Shown: positions 17,901 to 26,136 of the stretch, one piece after another
How the letters are laid out: each line of letters opens with the position of its first letter
Position numbering within the stretch: the stretch's first letter is position 1
DNA from: Myxococcales bacterium
Lineage (GTDB): Bacteria > Myxococcota_A > Polyangia > Polyangiales > Ga0077539
Reading direction: 5' to 3'
Length of the DNA: 48,202 bases
Assembly: GCA_016793325.1 (NCBI GenBank)
Contig: JAEUKI010000066.1
Location: forward strand, 1 to 48,202
The notes under the pieces: generated by a model
Seen by the model: the letters and a program-made list of their open reading frames with translations, nothing else
What the model was told of the DNA's origin: nothing
Database searches by the model: none
Program-made: the position numbers and the translations under genes

Positions 17901-19337
17901 CTGCTCGCGTCGCTGGGATTGCTGCCGGCGGCGACTTCGCGCGCGATCGGCAGCGAAACGCAACGTCCGTTCGCGCTTGTTGTGGTCGGTGGAGTCTTCG
18001 TCGCGACGCCGCTGATTCTGGCGCTGCTGCCAGCGCTGTATGCGCTCGTCGAGAGAGCGCCAAGCAGACCGTCTCCCGCGCAGCAACCTCCCGCTGCGTT
18101 TCTGGCCATCCTCGCGGTGAGCGTAGCGGCGGCCATTGCATTGGCGCCGTCCCCCGCACAAGCGTTCACCTTCGAACAGGCGCTCGCGGCAATGCGTTCG
18201 GGGCACACGGGGCTACGCGCGGCGGCTGTCGAGACGCGAGCAGCACGAGAGGACATCACAGCAGCCGGTCGATGGACCAACCCGCAGATTCAAGCACAGT
18301 ACGCCCGTTCGGTCGGATGGACCTCGTACGATCCCGCACTAGGCGCAGGAACCGTAGTGATCTCCCAATGGATCGAAACCGCGGGCGTGCCTGCTGCGCG
18401 AGCTCGTGTCGCCGAAGCGCTGGTGACCGCAGCGGACGAAGACGCGCGCGCGCTCGAGCGAGCGTTGAGCCGCGATCTGCGAACGACATATATCGAACTG
18501 CTCGCGGCACAGGCTCGCCGAGACGCTCTAGCTGGAGCGGAGCCGCTATATCAACGAGTCGAGAGGTTGGTGACCGCGCGCGTCAGCGCAGGAACAGCAG
18601 CGCCGTTTGACATAGAACGCCTCCGTCTCACCCTCGCGGAGTATCAAACGCAGCGCCAGCTGGCGGTCGCCGATTGCGTGCGATTGCGCACGTTGTTGCA
18701 GGTCATCATTGCAGCAGACAATCGCGCGCTCACCGGCGACGCTGAGGGTTCGATCGAGATGCCTTTCGTACTTCCTGCCCTTGCGACCACGCTTAGCGAG
18801 GCGGCGTCTGCTCCTGAAGTCTTAGCAGCCAGAGCTCGATTTGCTGCAACGGACGCGCAGGTACAAGTCGCACAGCGGAGCGTGTTCGGAGGAATCGGCG
18901 TCCAAGCTGGTGTGATTTTTGGGCAGGGGTACGACGAAGTGCAGCGCAGCCGTCAGCTCGATCTCACAGTGGCGGTAACCGTTCCGATCCCGGTTCTCGA
19001 TCGCGGACAGGGCGCGGTGCGCGCAAGCCAACTCCGCGCTGACGCTGCGGCGGATCGCGCGCGCTGGATCGAGCGAACGTACGTCGAGCGCGCCCGGCTC
19101 TTGTGGACCGATGCCATGATGCGCCGCCAGCGCAGCGAGGCGTTCGTTGTAGCGATGGGACAAGTCGACGAGTCGTTGCTGCGCGCGTCGGACGCGAGCT
19201 ACGCCGCTGGGCGCAGCTCCGCCTTCGACTTGCTCGACGCTTACCAGCGATTCGTCTCGTCGAAGCTACGACGAATCGAGTTGGCAGCAGACGCGCGTCG
19301 AGGCGAAGTCGAGCTCCTCGCGCTCATCGGCCGCTGA
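14958..19337 (+). CDS. Fused heavy-metal RND efflux pump (CusA/CzcA-type) and TolC-family outer-membrane factor
   Basis: The 1459-residue frame is continuous. Residues 1-1035 form a complete HME-type RND pump: the N-terminal helix and porter domain (FPDVTNTQVQV at about 39-49), then the helix-4 signature DFGILVDGAVIFVE with D392, D398 and E405, the residues used for proton relay in CzcA. The second half has its own porter domain and helices to about 1035. A linker follows, then a hydrophobic stretch ending in APSPAQA (about 1047-1070) that looks like a signal peptide with a cleavage site. Residues 1071-1459 are a TolC/CusC/CzcC-type factor with two repeats of coiled-coil segments (QALAAMRSGH start). 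Whether the chain stays fused or is cleaved is unknown. With the upstream adaptor this gives a full tripartite pump in two genes. Metal specificity cannot be assigned. GC3 is low (33 of 50 codons counted). Confidence 0.9.
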   Translation: MQRILRFAISRPFAVLAIVAVFCIVAATQVLDVPVEAFPDVTNTQVQVITLAPGRAAEEVERQVTIPIERELAGLPDCTEQRSVSVYGLSQVTLTFEDGADEFAARVRVGERLRQVDLAPGIVARIGPESSPVGEIYRYTIEGEGLDAVARRGLQDWVIGPALRRVTGVADVVSMGGFQRQISVEPDPMRLSARQLSVTDVVASLQRSSGAVGGHYLRHGAEEYVVRGMGYLRDGRDVGRSAITARDGVPILVRDVGRVLAGSVPRRGVIGRGSEDETPQGIVLLRRRAHPARVLQGIHRAVDEANEQLARRGARIVPYYDRSELIDRALHTVKHNMIEGALLVVIVLAVFLRSFRGPMIVAVVMPLALLTAFLGLRLRGLPANLISLGAIDFGILVDGAVIFVETAYHLRAETPDQSAASIAEKAGRQVVRPIVFSLAIIATALLPVFTMQRVEGRIFAPMAMTYAFAIIGALVWTLTAVPALAALLLGPTSRAQTHDASNDTAAATHSDEPAFVTWLRARYERVAWASTRRSWIAALALALICMVSVAGAKKLGSEFLPELNEGGMFVTAIFPASQSLEEGARLMPRIRAMIREFPEVHEAVSQLGRPEDGTDPAPVNVGQVLVSLHPEEQWTTGRSRQQLLDEIRAKLATVPRVEFVFSQPIVDNVLESISGIKGKVVLKLFGDDDADLNELVRVASAAEAAISNVRGVKDLGLYQTGTVPQLLIEIDRDAVARYGLDVGAVEDVIEAALGGVAATQIWEGERKIDVVVRFPEASRSSVDRIREIPIRTPAGTNIVLGAVANARVAWGRAAIQRAQGRRFVALKFNVEGRDLGSVVAEARDRVARAVALPPNVTATWGGEFENQQRAMGRLAVIVPAALVLIGLLLFWALARARAALVVMLSVPACAPGALAALYLTNTSLSVSAAVGFIALLGQTVLAGLVMVSSIDELRAEDPTLPMSEAIVAGVSRRLRAVLVTALLASLGLLPAATSRAIGSETQRPFALVVVGGVFVATPLILALLPALYALVERAPSRPSPAQQPPAAFLAILAVSVAAAIALAPSPAQAFTFEQALAAMRSGHTGLRAAAVETRAAREDITAAGRWTNPQIQAQYARSVGWTSYDPALGAGTVVISQWIETAGVPAARARVAEALVTAADEDARALERALSRDLRTTYIELLAAQARRDALAGAEPLYQRVERLVTARVSAGTAAPFDIERLRLTLAEYQTQRQLAVADCVRLRTLLQVIIAADNRALTGDAEGSIEMPFVLPALATTLSEAASAPEVLAARARFAATDAQVQVAQRSVFGGIGVQAGVIFGQGYDEVQRSRQLDLTVAVTVPIPVLDRGQGAVRASQLRADAAADRARWIERTYVERARLLWTDAMMRRQRSEAFVVAMGQVDESLLRASDASYAAGRSSAFDLLDAYQRFVSSKLRRIELAADARRGEVELLALIGR

Positions 19338-19346
19338 GCGCGTCGC

Positions 19347-20729
19347 TCACTCGCTGGTCTCTTCGGGCTCGCGCTCGTCCTCGCGCTCGCCGAGCCAGCG
19401 CTGGAGCGTGCGACGATCGATCCCGAGCATGCGCGCGGTCTTCTTCTTGTTGTTGCCGTTGCGCGCGAGCATCCGGCGCGCGTACGTGATCTCGAGCTCG
19501 GCGATGGTCATCTCGCGCTCGATCGCGCGATCGAGCACGCCTTCTTCGCGCGGCTTTCGGAGGTTGAGCGGCAGGTCGTCGACGGCGATGAGCTCGCCCT
19601 GCGCGAGGTTGATCGCGCGCTCGACGACGTTCTGAAGCTCGCGCACGTTGCCGGGCCACGAGTACGCTTCGAGGAGCTTCAGCGCGGCGCCGGAGAACCC
19701 GTGGACCGGCCGGCCGATGCGCGCGGCGTGTTCGTGCAAGAAGTGCTCGGCGAGCAAGACGACGTCCTCGACGCGATCGGCCAGCGGCGGGACGTGCAGC
19801 TCGATCACCGCGAGTCGATAGAACAAATCCTCGCGAAACTCGCGCTTCGTGATCGAGTCTCGAAGGTCGCGGTGCGTCGCCGCGAGCACGCGAACATCCA
19901 CGGGATCGCTCCGCTCGGAGCCGACGGGCCGCACCTCGCGGTCCTGCAGCACACGAAGGAGCTTCGCTTGCAGCGCTTGCGGGAGGTCGCCGATTTCGTC
20001 GAGAAAGAGCGTTCCGCCGTGGGCTTGTTTGAAGAGCCCCGGACGGTCGCTCGTCGCGCCCGTGAACGCGCCCTTCTTGTGACCGAAGAGCTCGCTCTCG
20101 AGCAGCGTGTCGGGGATCGCCGCGCAGTTGATCGCGATGAACGGACGGGCGCGACGGCGCGAGTGCTGGTGCACCGCGCGCGCGAGGACCTCTTTGCCCG
20201 CGCCTGATGGGCCGGTAATCAAGACGGTGCTCGGGCTGTCCGCCACGCGCTCGGCGAGCGAGAGCACCTCGCGCATCACCGAGCTCTTCGCGACGATCGC
20301 GCCGAAGCCACGCCGCGCCTGCACCTCCGTGCGAAGCGCGCTCAGCTCCGCGCGAAGCGAGTGTTCGCGGAGCGCCTTGGACACGGCGAGCAGAAGAACA
20401 TCCGGCTCGAACGGCTTCGGAATGTAATCCGACGCGCCCATCCTCACCGCCTGCACCGCCGTCTCGATGCTGCCGTACGCCGTGATCGCCAAGACCGCCA
20501 GCCGCGGGTCGTAGTTCTTGATCCAACCGATGAGCTCGAGCCCCGAGCCGCCCGGCATCCGCAGGTCCGTCACGACGACGTCGAAGTCCTCGGCTTCGAT
20601 CGACTCTCGCGCGCGCTCCGCGCTCGGCGCGGTCGAGACCGAGTAGCCCTGATCGACCAGAATCTCTGCGACGAACCGCGCGAGCGCGTCGTCGTCGTCG
20701 ACCACCAAGATTGATGCAAGCGATGTCAC
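19347..20729 (-). CDS. Sigma-54-dependent response regulator (NtrC family)
   Basis: This 460-residue protein has three domains. The receiver (1-120) has phosphoacceptor D55 in VVTDLRMPGG and K105 in PKPFEP. The AAA+ domain (about 143-375) has Walker A GPSGAGKE (173-180), the sigma-54 contact loop GAFTGA (220-225), Walker B GGTLFLDEIGDL and WPGNVRELQNVVERA. The C-terminal Fis-type helix-turn-helix (about 415-446) ends in KKKTARMLGIDRRTLQRWL. It activates RNA polymerase-sigma-54 when phosphorylated, presumably by the kinase whose stop overlaps its ATG by 4 nt. It is the last gene of a five-gene operon and may activate the operon's own sigma-54-like promoter near 26006-26019. Confidence 0.95.
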   Translation of the reverse strand: MTSLASILVVDDDDALARFVAEILVDQGYSVSTAPSAERARESIEAEDFDVVVTDLRMPGGSGLELIGWIKNYDPRLAVLAITAYGSIETAVQAVRMGASDYIPKPFEPDVLLLAVSKALREHSLRAELSALRTEVQARRGFGAIVAKSSVMREVLSLAERVADSPSTVLITGPSGAGKEVLARAVHQHSRRRARPFIAINCAAIPDTLLESELFGHKKGAFTGATSDRPGLFKQAHGGTLFLDEIGDLPQALQAKLLRVLQDREVRPVGSERSDPVDVRVLAATHRDLRDSITKREFREDLFYRLAVIELHVPPLADRVEDVVLLAEHFLHEHAARIGRPVHGFSGAALKLLEAYSWPGNVRELQNVVERAINLAQGELIAVDDLPLNLRKPREEGVLDRAIEREMTIAELEITYARRMLARNGNNKKKTARMLGIDRRTLQRWLGEREDEREPEETSE

Positions 20730-22198
20730 GATTCGTCCCTCTCGTCCTCAGCGTCCAGCGGAAAATTCACGATGAACGAAGCGCCTCCGAGCGCGCTGTC
20801 GCCGAGGGTCATGCCCCCTCCGAGCCGCTGCGCGATCTCTTCGCAGATCGTCAGCCCGAGGCCCGTTCCCTCGGCGGGCTCCTTGGTCGTAAAGAACGCG
20901 TCGAACACTTTCGCCCGGTCTTCCTTTGCGATTCCTGGGCCAGCGTCGTCGACGCGAAGCTCGGCGCGCGGCGTCCCCTCGTCGGTCACGGCCACGGTCA
21001 CTTCGATGCGCCCCCCCTTGGGCTGGGCCTGCATCGCGTTTACACACAAATTCAAGATCACCTGCTCGATCTCTGCGCGCGACGCCTTCACCCGCACCGG
21101 CGACGGCGCTCGCACGACGATCGTGACGCTGCGCTCTTCCGCTTCGACCTCGAGAAATCGGGCGACGTCCGTCGCGACCGACCCGAGGTCGATCGAAGAC
21201 ACTTTTCCTCGGCCCTTTCGCGCGCGGGCGAGGAGCTGCTCGATCACCGACGAGATGCTCTCGGCCCCCGCGATGATCTCGCGCAGGTGCATCTGATCGC
21301 GCTCGGATTGGCCGCCCTTCTGCAACGCGTACCGCGCGCGTCCGAGGATCACGTTGAGCGGCGAGCCCACCCGGTGCGCGAGGTTGGCGGCGAGCTGGCC
21401 GACGAGCGCGAGGCGCTGCGCGTGGTGCAGCCGACGCTCGGCGGTCACGAGGGCGTCCGTGCGTTCTTCGAGCGCCTCGCGCGCTTCGCGCAGCGAATCG
21501 AGCAGCGTGTTGTACGCGACCGCGAGGCGTCCGATCTCGTCGGGACGAACGATCACCGCCTTGTGCTCGAGCGCGTCGAGCCCCGTTCGCTCGACCGCCC
21601 CGATCAACATCGACAAGGGGCGCAGCACCGCCGAGCGAACGCCGACCCACACCGCCGCCACCAGCGTCAGCGCGAGCGCGAGGCCCACGATGGACACCGC
21701 GCGAGACGAGCGCGAGACGTTGACCTCGATGTACGAGAGGTCTCGAAGCAACACCGCGGATCCGCGCGGGCCTTCGCCGAGTCGCGCCCGCAACGCGAAC
21801 CCGTACGCGAGCATCTTGCGCCCGTCGCGCGCGGTCATCGCCTCGACGCGAGGCGTTCCTGCGCGGGCGCTGTGGCCGAGCGAGGTGAAGCGCGTCGCGT
21901 CTCGGACGAGCGCTTGCGACGCGCGGACGAGCTGGTCGTGATCGTCGAAGATCACGACGCCGAGCACGCGATCGGCTTGGCTCAAGTCGTCGACGAGCTC
22001 GCCGATGTCCTCGATCTGGTGGTCGCGCAGCGCCGCGCCGAGCGACGCAGAGAGCGTGGTCGCGTGATCCCTCAGCTCGCGCCGAGCGTCCTCGGTCATC
22101 TCGACGCGACGCAAGCGCACGTTCACCACGCCGTACGCCAGGATGCACAGCATCATCGGGATCAGCACGCTCGCAGCGATGCGCGTCGCGAGGTTCAC
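20726..22198 (-). CDS. Sensor histidine kinase
   Basis: This 490-residue kinase starts at a GTG at 22198 that overlaps the stop of the universal stress gene by 4 nt (GTGA). Transmembrane helices at 7-26 and 166-187 enclose a periplasmic sensor domain of about 135 residues of no recognised family. A HAMP-like linker (188-240) leads to the dimerisation domain with phosphoacceptor H275 (ANLAHRVGSPLN). The catalytic domain has N387, DAGPGI (418-423) and GTGLGL (444-449). It is an NtrB/HWE-free, standard HisKA kinase that should phosphorylate the NtrC-type regulator encoded directly after it. The signal sensed is unknown; the gene neighbours suggest ionic or envelope stress. Confidence 0.93.
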   Translation of the reverse strand: MNLATRIAASVLIPMMLCILAYGVVNVRLRRVEMTEDARRELRDHATTLSASLGAALRDHQIEDIGELVDDLSQADRVLGVVIFDDHDQLVRASQALVRDATRFTSLGHSARAGTPRVEAMTARDGRKMLAYGFALRARLGEGPRGSAVLLRDLSYIEVNVSRSSRAVSIVGLALALTLVAAVWVGVRSAVLRPLSMLIGAVERTGLDALEHKAVIVRPDEIGRLAVAYNTLLDSLREAREALEERTDALVTAERRLHHAQRLALVGQLAANLAHRVGSPLNVILGRARYALQKGGQSERDQMHLREIIAGAESISSVIEQLLARARKGRGKVSSIDLGSVATDVARFLEVEAEERSVTIVVRAPSPVRVKASRAEIEQVILNLCVNAMQAQPKGGRIEVTVAVTDEGTPRAELRVDDAGPGIAKEDRAKVFDAFFTTKEPAEGTGLGLTICEEIAQRLGGGMTLGDSALGGASFIVNFPLDAEDERDES

Positions 22199-22917
22199 GC
22201 CGAGGCCCCGATCGACCAGCGATACAACAGTGTGTCCATCACGGTGAGCGTGGGGCGCGTGGCCCTGTTCGCCAACGCTCGACTCACAACGCCGCCGCGC
22301 CCCGTTCGGCGCGCTCCGACCACAAGAAGATCCGCGCCGAGCTCGGTCGCGCTGCGCTCGATCGCGCCAGAGACGTCCTCGTCGACGACGACGCGCACGT
22401 CCGAGAGCGCCTTTCGCGCGGCGCCAACGGTCTCGACGCGCACGTTCGCTGCGATGATCGCGCCGCGGAGCGACGCTTCCCCCTCGTTCGCCACGACGTG
22501 AACGCCGAGGAGCTCTGCGCCGCAACGAGCGGCGATCCATGTGGCCACTTGCAGCGTTCGCGTTCGGTGATCGGGCCTGCTCAGCGCGACGAGCACGCGC
22601 TTGGGCGGCGTCGTCGAAGGACGGACGAGCGTCGAGCATCGAAGCCCGAGGTGTCCGCGCGAGATCGTGTCGTCGCCGTCGAACACCATCGCGAGCACCG
22701 CGCGATCGCTGAGGTCTTCTTCGAGTCGTTCGACGATCGAGCGCAATCGCTTCGCGTCGGACTCCGCGTCGACCCGCGCGAGGTGACGCACGAGCGTCGC
22801 CGCCCACAGCGGCCGCAGTAGATCGGTCCAACAGGTGACCGATCGTTGGTGATTGGTCGTTCCGTCGCAGACCGCGAGCAGCGCAGAGAACGGTCCGAGA
22901 TCCATCGAGGTCGTCAT
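22195..22917 (-). CDS. Universal stress protein (UspA) family protein
   Basis: This is a 240-residue protein. The C-terminal part (about 108-228) is a UspA domain: KRVLVALSRPDHRTRTLQ, then AARCGAELLGVHVV, then GADLLVVGARRTGRGG near the end. The Gly-rich ATP loop is present in a modified form, so nucleotide binding is possible. The N-terminal 100 residues may be a degenerate first Usp domain. The ATG at 22917 is the first start in frame after the previous gene. It lies 37 nt after the CPBP-like gene and overlaps the kinase gene by 4 nt. A role in tuning the CPA2 antiporter or in signalling to the kinase is inference from position. Confidence 0.8.
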   Translation of the reverse strand: MTTSMDLGPFSALLAVCDGTTNHQRSVTCWTDLLRPLWAATLVRHLARVDAESDAKRLRSIVERLEEDLSDRAVLAMVFDGDDTISRGHLGLRCSTLVRPSTTPPKRVLVALSRPDHRTRTLQVATWIAARCGAELLGVHVVANEGEASLRGAIIAANVRVETVGAARKALSDVRVVVDEDVSGAIERSATELGADLLVVGARRTGRGGVVSRALANRATRPTLTVMDTLLYRWSIGASA

Positions 22918-22954
22918 TGCATGGGCCTCACAGCAAAGGGTCGACGCATCGAGC

Positions 22955-23875
22955 TCAACCAGGGGGCTGTCCGAGCGCGGGGAGAGCGCACGCTCGCGAC
23001 GAATCGCGCGGAGAAAACAACGAGCATCGCGCGGCGAGCGCGAGCACGAGCGCGCCGAGCACGATCCAGCCTGCGGGTCCGAACACCGCCGATCGAACGC
23101 CCGCGTCGAGCCCGACGAGGACATAGGGCAGCCCCGCGGCGAACGTGACCGTCGTGTTCGCGATGACCGCCGGCGTGAGGCTCCGCGACGCGAGCGTGAG
23201 CACCCCGAGCAGCACTCCGAGCAGCGCGCTCGTCAGCACGCACACGGCGCCGCGAACGACCGCGCCGCGGACGCCCCCGTGCTTGTAGCTCGCGAAGAAG
23301 ATCACCGGCGCGTACCAGACGCCCCAGAGGACGCTCTGCAACACGAGCCCTCGAAAGCGCCCGAAGCGCTGCGTCGCGCGGTGCAGAAAGTACCCCCTCC
23401 AGCCCACCTCCTCGGTCATCGCTTGAAACACACCGATCAGCACGGTGCCCGTCGACGCGATGAACAACACGACGTTGTCGTCGATCACCACGCCGCGCTC
23501 GGGCGAGTGCGCGCTCGTCGCGCCCGTCCATCCGAGCGCGACGAAGCCCAGCGCGACCAGCGATGCGACGCCGACGACGAGCATCGCGGCGAGGCCAGCG
23601 AGCACCGAGTCCCGCGATTTCGCGGGGCGAAAACCAAGGTCGACGACGTCGATGGGGTCGATCCAGCGCCGCACGATCCACGTCGCGACGAGCGGCTGCC
23701 AGCCCATCGTCAGCGCGTACACGACGAGCGCGGCGAACAGGCGCGTTCCCACAGAGAATGGAGGCTCGCTCTGCGCGAAGGCCGCCCACACCGCCGCGAC
23801 CAGCCACGAGGACAACAGGCACAGCGCCGCGAAGACGACGAGGCCAGCGCTCGCGCGGTGTCGGTCCACGCTCAC
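22955..23875 (-). CDS. CPBP (Abi/Rce1-like) family membrane protein with altered catalytic motifs
   Basis: This is a 306-residue protein with about eight transmembrane helices. It starts at a GTG at 23875 overlapping the antiporter stop by 4 nt. The first family motif is intact: E155-E156 and R160 in TEEVGWRGYF. The second motif, normally FxxxH in a WGLWHLP-like context, reads LWGVWYAPV, so the His is replaced by Y188. The third, normally HxxxN, reads PAVIANTTVTF, so the His is N240. Since the glutamates and histidines form the metal site of Rce1-type proteases, this copy may be a non-proteolytic relative or use a different active site. It is the second gene of the antiporter/USP/kinase/regulator operon. 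Confidence 0.82.
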   Translation of the reverse strand: MSVDRHRASAGLVVFAALCLLSSWLVAAVWAAFAQSEPPFSVGTRLFAALVVYALTMGWQPLVATWIVRRWIDPIDVVDLGFRPAKSRDSVLAGLAAMLVVGVASLVALGFVALGWTGATSAHSPERGVVIDDNVVLFIASTGTVLIGVFQAMTEEVGWRGYFLHRATQRFGRFRGLVLQSVLWGVWYAPVIFFASYKHGGVRGAVVRGAVCVLTSALLGVLLGVLTLASRSLTPAVIANTTVTFAAGLPYVLVGLDAGVRSAVFGPAGWIVLGALVLALAARCSLFSPRDSSRACALPALGQPPG

Positions 23876-25890
23876 GAGGCGGCTCCTTCTGCAGGCTCGG
23901 TCGCGCCATCGAACAGCGGAATCGCTGCGCGAACCGCGTCGCCCGTCCCGACGAAGTAGACGACGTCGCCCGCGACGAAGGGCTCGTTCGGCTCGGGGCG
24001 CTCGATGAGCACGCCGTTGCGACGAACGCCCACGACGAGCGCGCCCGTCTTGCTGCGCAATTGCATGCTGATCGGCGACGCTCCCGCCGCGCGCGAGGAC
24101 TCGCGGACCAACGCCGACTCGATGCGCATCTCCGAGAGCGCGGGCACATCGCCGAGGCGCGTCGGCGCATAGGTCTGTTTGCGCTCGCTCGGGAGCGTCT
24201 CGTCGCGCACGGCGCGGATGCGCTCGTCGATCACGTTGCGGGGCACGTTCAGCGCGCGGAGCATGCGCGAGAGCACCTCGACGGCGCCCTCGACCTCCTC
24301 GGCGACGACCTCCTTCGCGCCGAGCGCGACGAGGCGCTCGCGTTCGAGCAGGTATTTCGCCCGCATGATCACTGGAACGTCCGGCGACACGCGGCGGATC
24401 GTGTCGAGCACACGCATCGCCGCTGGAGGGTCGTTCATGAGCAGCACGACGAGCGCCGCGTGCTCGACGTGCGCGTGTCGAAGCGCCTCTTCGCTCGTCG
24501 CGTCGCCGTAATACACAGGCAGCCCGAGCGCCTTGCCTTTGCGGACGTTGTCGGCGTTCATCTCGAGAACGATCGCGTCGATGCCGCACTCGCGCAGCGC
24601 CATGGCGGCAGAGCGCCCCGCGAGGCCGAAGCCCACGATCACGACGTGACCGCGGAGGCTCTCGAGCCCGTGGTCTGCCTCGTCGATGCTGCGCACGCCG
24701 AGCAGGCGTTCGAGCGGCGCGAGCAGCCGCTCACCCGCGCGAATGTTGGGCGCGGCGCGCACGAAGAGCGGCGTGAGAAACATGCTGATCACGCCCGCGG
24801 CGAGCAGCGGAGCGATGGCGCGATCGTCCACGACGCGGTGCTCCTTCGCGAGCCGCGTGAGGACGAAGCCGAACTCGCCGAACTGCGCGAGCCCGACGCC
24901 CGCGAGAAACGCCGCGCGCGCGGGAAACTTCATCACCATCGCAGCGAGCGTCGCGAGCACGCCCTTGCCGACGAGAAATCCCAAGACGAGCGCGGCGACG
25001 AGCAGCGGCTGCGCGAAGAGAACGCGCGCGTCGAAGAGCATTCCGAGCGAGACGAAGAAGATGCTCACGAACGCGTCGCGCAGGGGCAGGATGTCTCCCA
25101 TCGCCCGGTGCCCGTACTCGGTGTCGGCGACGACCATCCCGCCGAGAAAGGCGCCGAGCGCGAGCGAGAGGCCCGCGAGCGACGTGAGCCACGCGGTCCC
25201 GATGCAGAGCCCGAGGATCGCGAGCAAGAACACTTCGCGGCTGCGGCTCGCGTCGACCCACGAGAGCGCGCGCGGCACGAGCACGCGCGCGACGGCGATC
25301 GTGACGACCACCACGATGGCGGCTTTGAGCAGCGCCATCCCGAGGTCGCGCGCGATCACGCCCGTGGTCCCCGTGCGCGAGAGGTACGGGACGATGAGCA
25401 CCATCGGGACGACGCAGAGGTCTTGAAAGATGAGCGTTCCGACGATGAATTTTCCGTGAGGCGCGTCGAGCTCGCGGCGCTCGGCGAGGGCGCGCAGCAC
25501 GATCGCGGTGCTCGAGAGCGAGACCGCGAAGCCGTAGAACACCGCGCGTCCGAGCGGTTGCCCTGCGAGCCGAGCGATCCCAGCGACCGCGACGGCAGTG
25601 CCGAGCACTTGTAGAAGTCCGCCGACCGCGACTTGCCGAAAGATGTTCTTCAATCGATCGAGCGAGAACTCGAGCCCGATCGAGAAGAGCAACAACACGA
25701 CGCCCACTTCGGCGAGCACCTCGATCGCGTGCACCGAGCGCGTGAGGCGAAAGCCGTATGGCCCGAGCAACGCGCCCGCCGCGAGCAACCCCGCGACCGT
25801 GGGCAGCTTCAGCCGCGAGAGCACGACGGTGACGACCACCGCCAACACAGCGATGACCGCGAGCTCGTCGATGAGCGGAACGTGTGCCAT
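23872..25890 (-). CDS. CPA2-family monovalent cation:proton antiporter with TrkA-N and TrkA-C domains (KefB/C-like)
   Basis: This 672-residue protein has a twelve-helix Na+/H+ exchanger domain (about 1-395), an NAD-binding TrkA-N domain beginning GHVVIVGFGLAGRSAAMAL (about 413-530) and a TrkA-C domain (about 585-665). The architecture is that of KefB/KefC/RosB K+ or Na+ efflux antiporters; the RCK-type region gates the channel by nucleotide or thiol signals in characterised members. The glutathione-binding specificity of Kef proteins was not verified. It is the first gene of a five-gene operon ending in a two-component system and is preceded by a sigma-54-like promoter. Confidence 0.92.
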   Translation of the reverse strand: MAHVPLIDELAVIAVLAVVVTVVLSRLKLPTVAGLLAAGALLGPYGFRLTRSVHAIEVLAEVGVVLLLFSIGLEFSLDRLKNIFRQVAVGGLLQVLGTAVAVAGIARLAGQPLGRAVFYGFAVSLSSTAIVLRALAERRELDAPHGKFIVGTLIFQDLCVVPMVLIVPYLSRTGTTGVIARDLGMALLKAAIVVVVTIAVARVLVPRALSWVDASRSREVFLLAILGLCIGTAWLTSLAGLSLALGAFLGGMVVADTEYGHRAMGDILPLRDAFVSIFFVSLGMLFDARVLFAQPLLVAALVLGFLVGKGVLATLAAMVMKFPARAAFLAGVGLAQFGEFGFVLTRLAKEHRVVDDRAIAPLLAAGVISMFLTPLFVRAAPNIRAGERLLAPLERLLGVRSIDEADHGLESLRGHVVIVGFGLAGRSAAMALRECGIDAIVLEMNADNVRKGKALGLPVYYGDATSEEALRHAHVEHAALVVLLMNDPPAAMRVLDTIRRVSPDVPVIMRAKYLLERERLVALGAKEVVAEEVEGAVEVLSRMLRALNVPRNVIDERIRAVRDETLPSERKQTYAPTRLGDVPALSEMRIESALVRESSRAAGASPISMQLRSKTGALVVGVRRNGVLIERPEPNEPFVAGDVVYFVGTGDAVRAAIPLFDGATEPAEGAAS

Positions 25891-26005
25891 GGAGCTCCCT
25901 GTGCGCCGCGACGCCCTCGCGGACCGCGACGCGCAACACCGACCCGTCGCGCCGCCCGCGACGATCGTTGTTTCTGAAGGCAGTGAATTGCGTCAGGCGC
26001 GCTTT

Positions 26006-26019
26006 GCGAGGCCCGTGCC
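26006..26019 (-). promoter_or_regulatory. Sigma-54-like -24/-12 promoter of the CPA2-to-NtrC operon
   Basis: On the minus strand CGGCACGGGCCTCGCA matches the TGGCACG-N4-TTGC consensus at GGCACG and at the -12 GC, with exactly 10 bp between the GG (26019-26018) and GC (26007-26006). The expected start site is about 100 bp before the ATG at 25890. The last gene of the operon encodes an NtrC-type activator, which makes the match more credible. Confidence 0.5.
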
Positions 26020-26136
26020 GAAGCGATTCGCCGCGATTTTCACAGGGAACATCGAACAGCTCGCGCCAAGATGCCGCACGAGAGACATTTTGCCGCACGG
26101 TGGAGCAAGCTCGTCGCAGCGCGCAAATCGCGCGAC

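Noticed and set aside
26080..26100. GACATTTTGCCGCACGGTG resembling a stretch near 13630
   Set aside because: The match is short and in different gene contexts, and it lacks the spacing of any promoter class I know.
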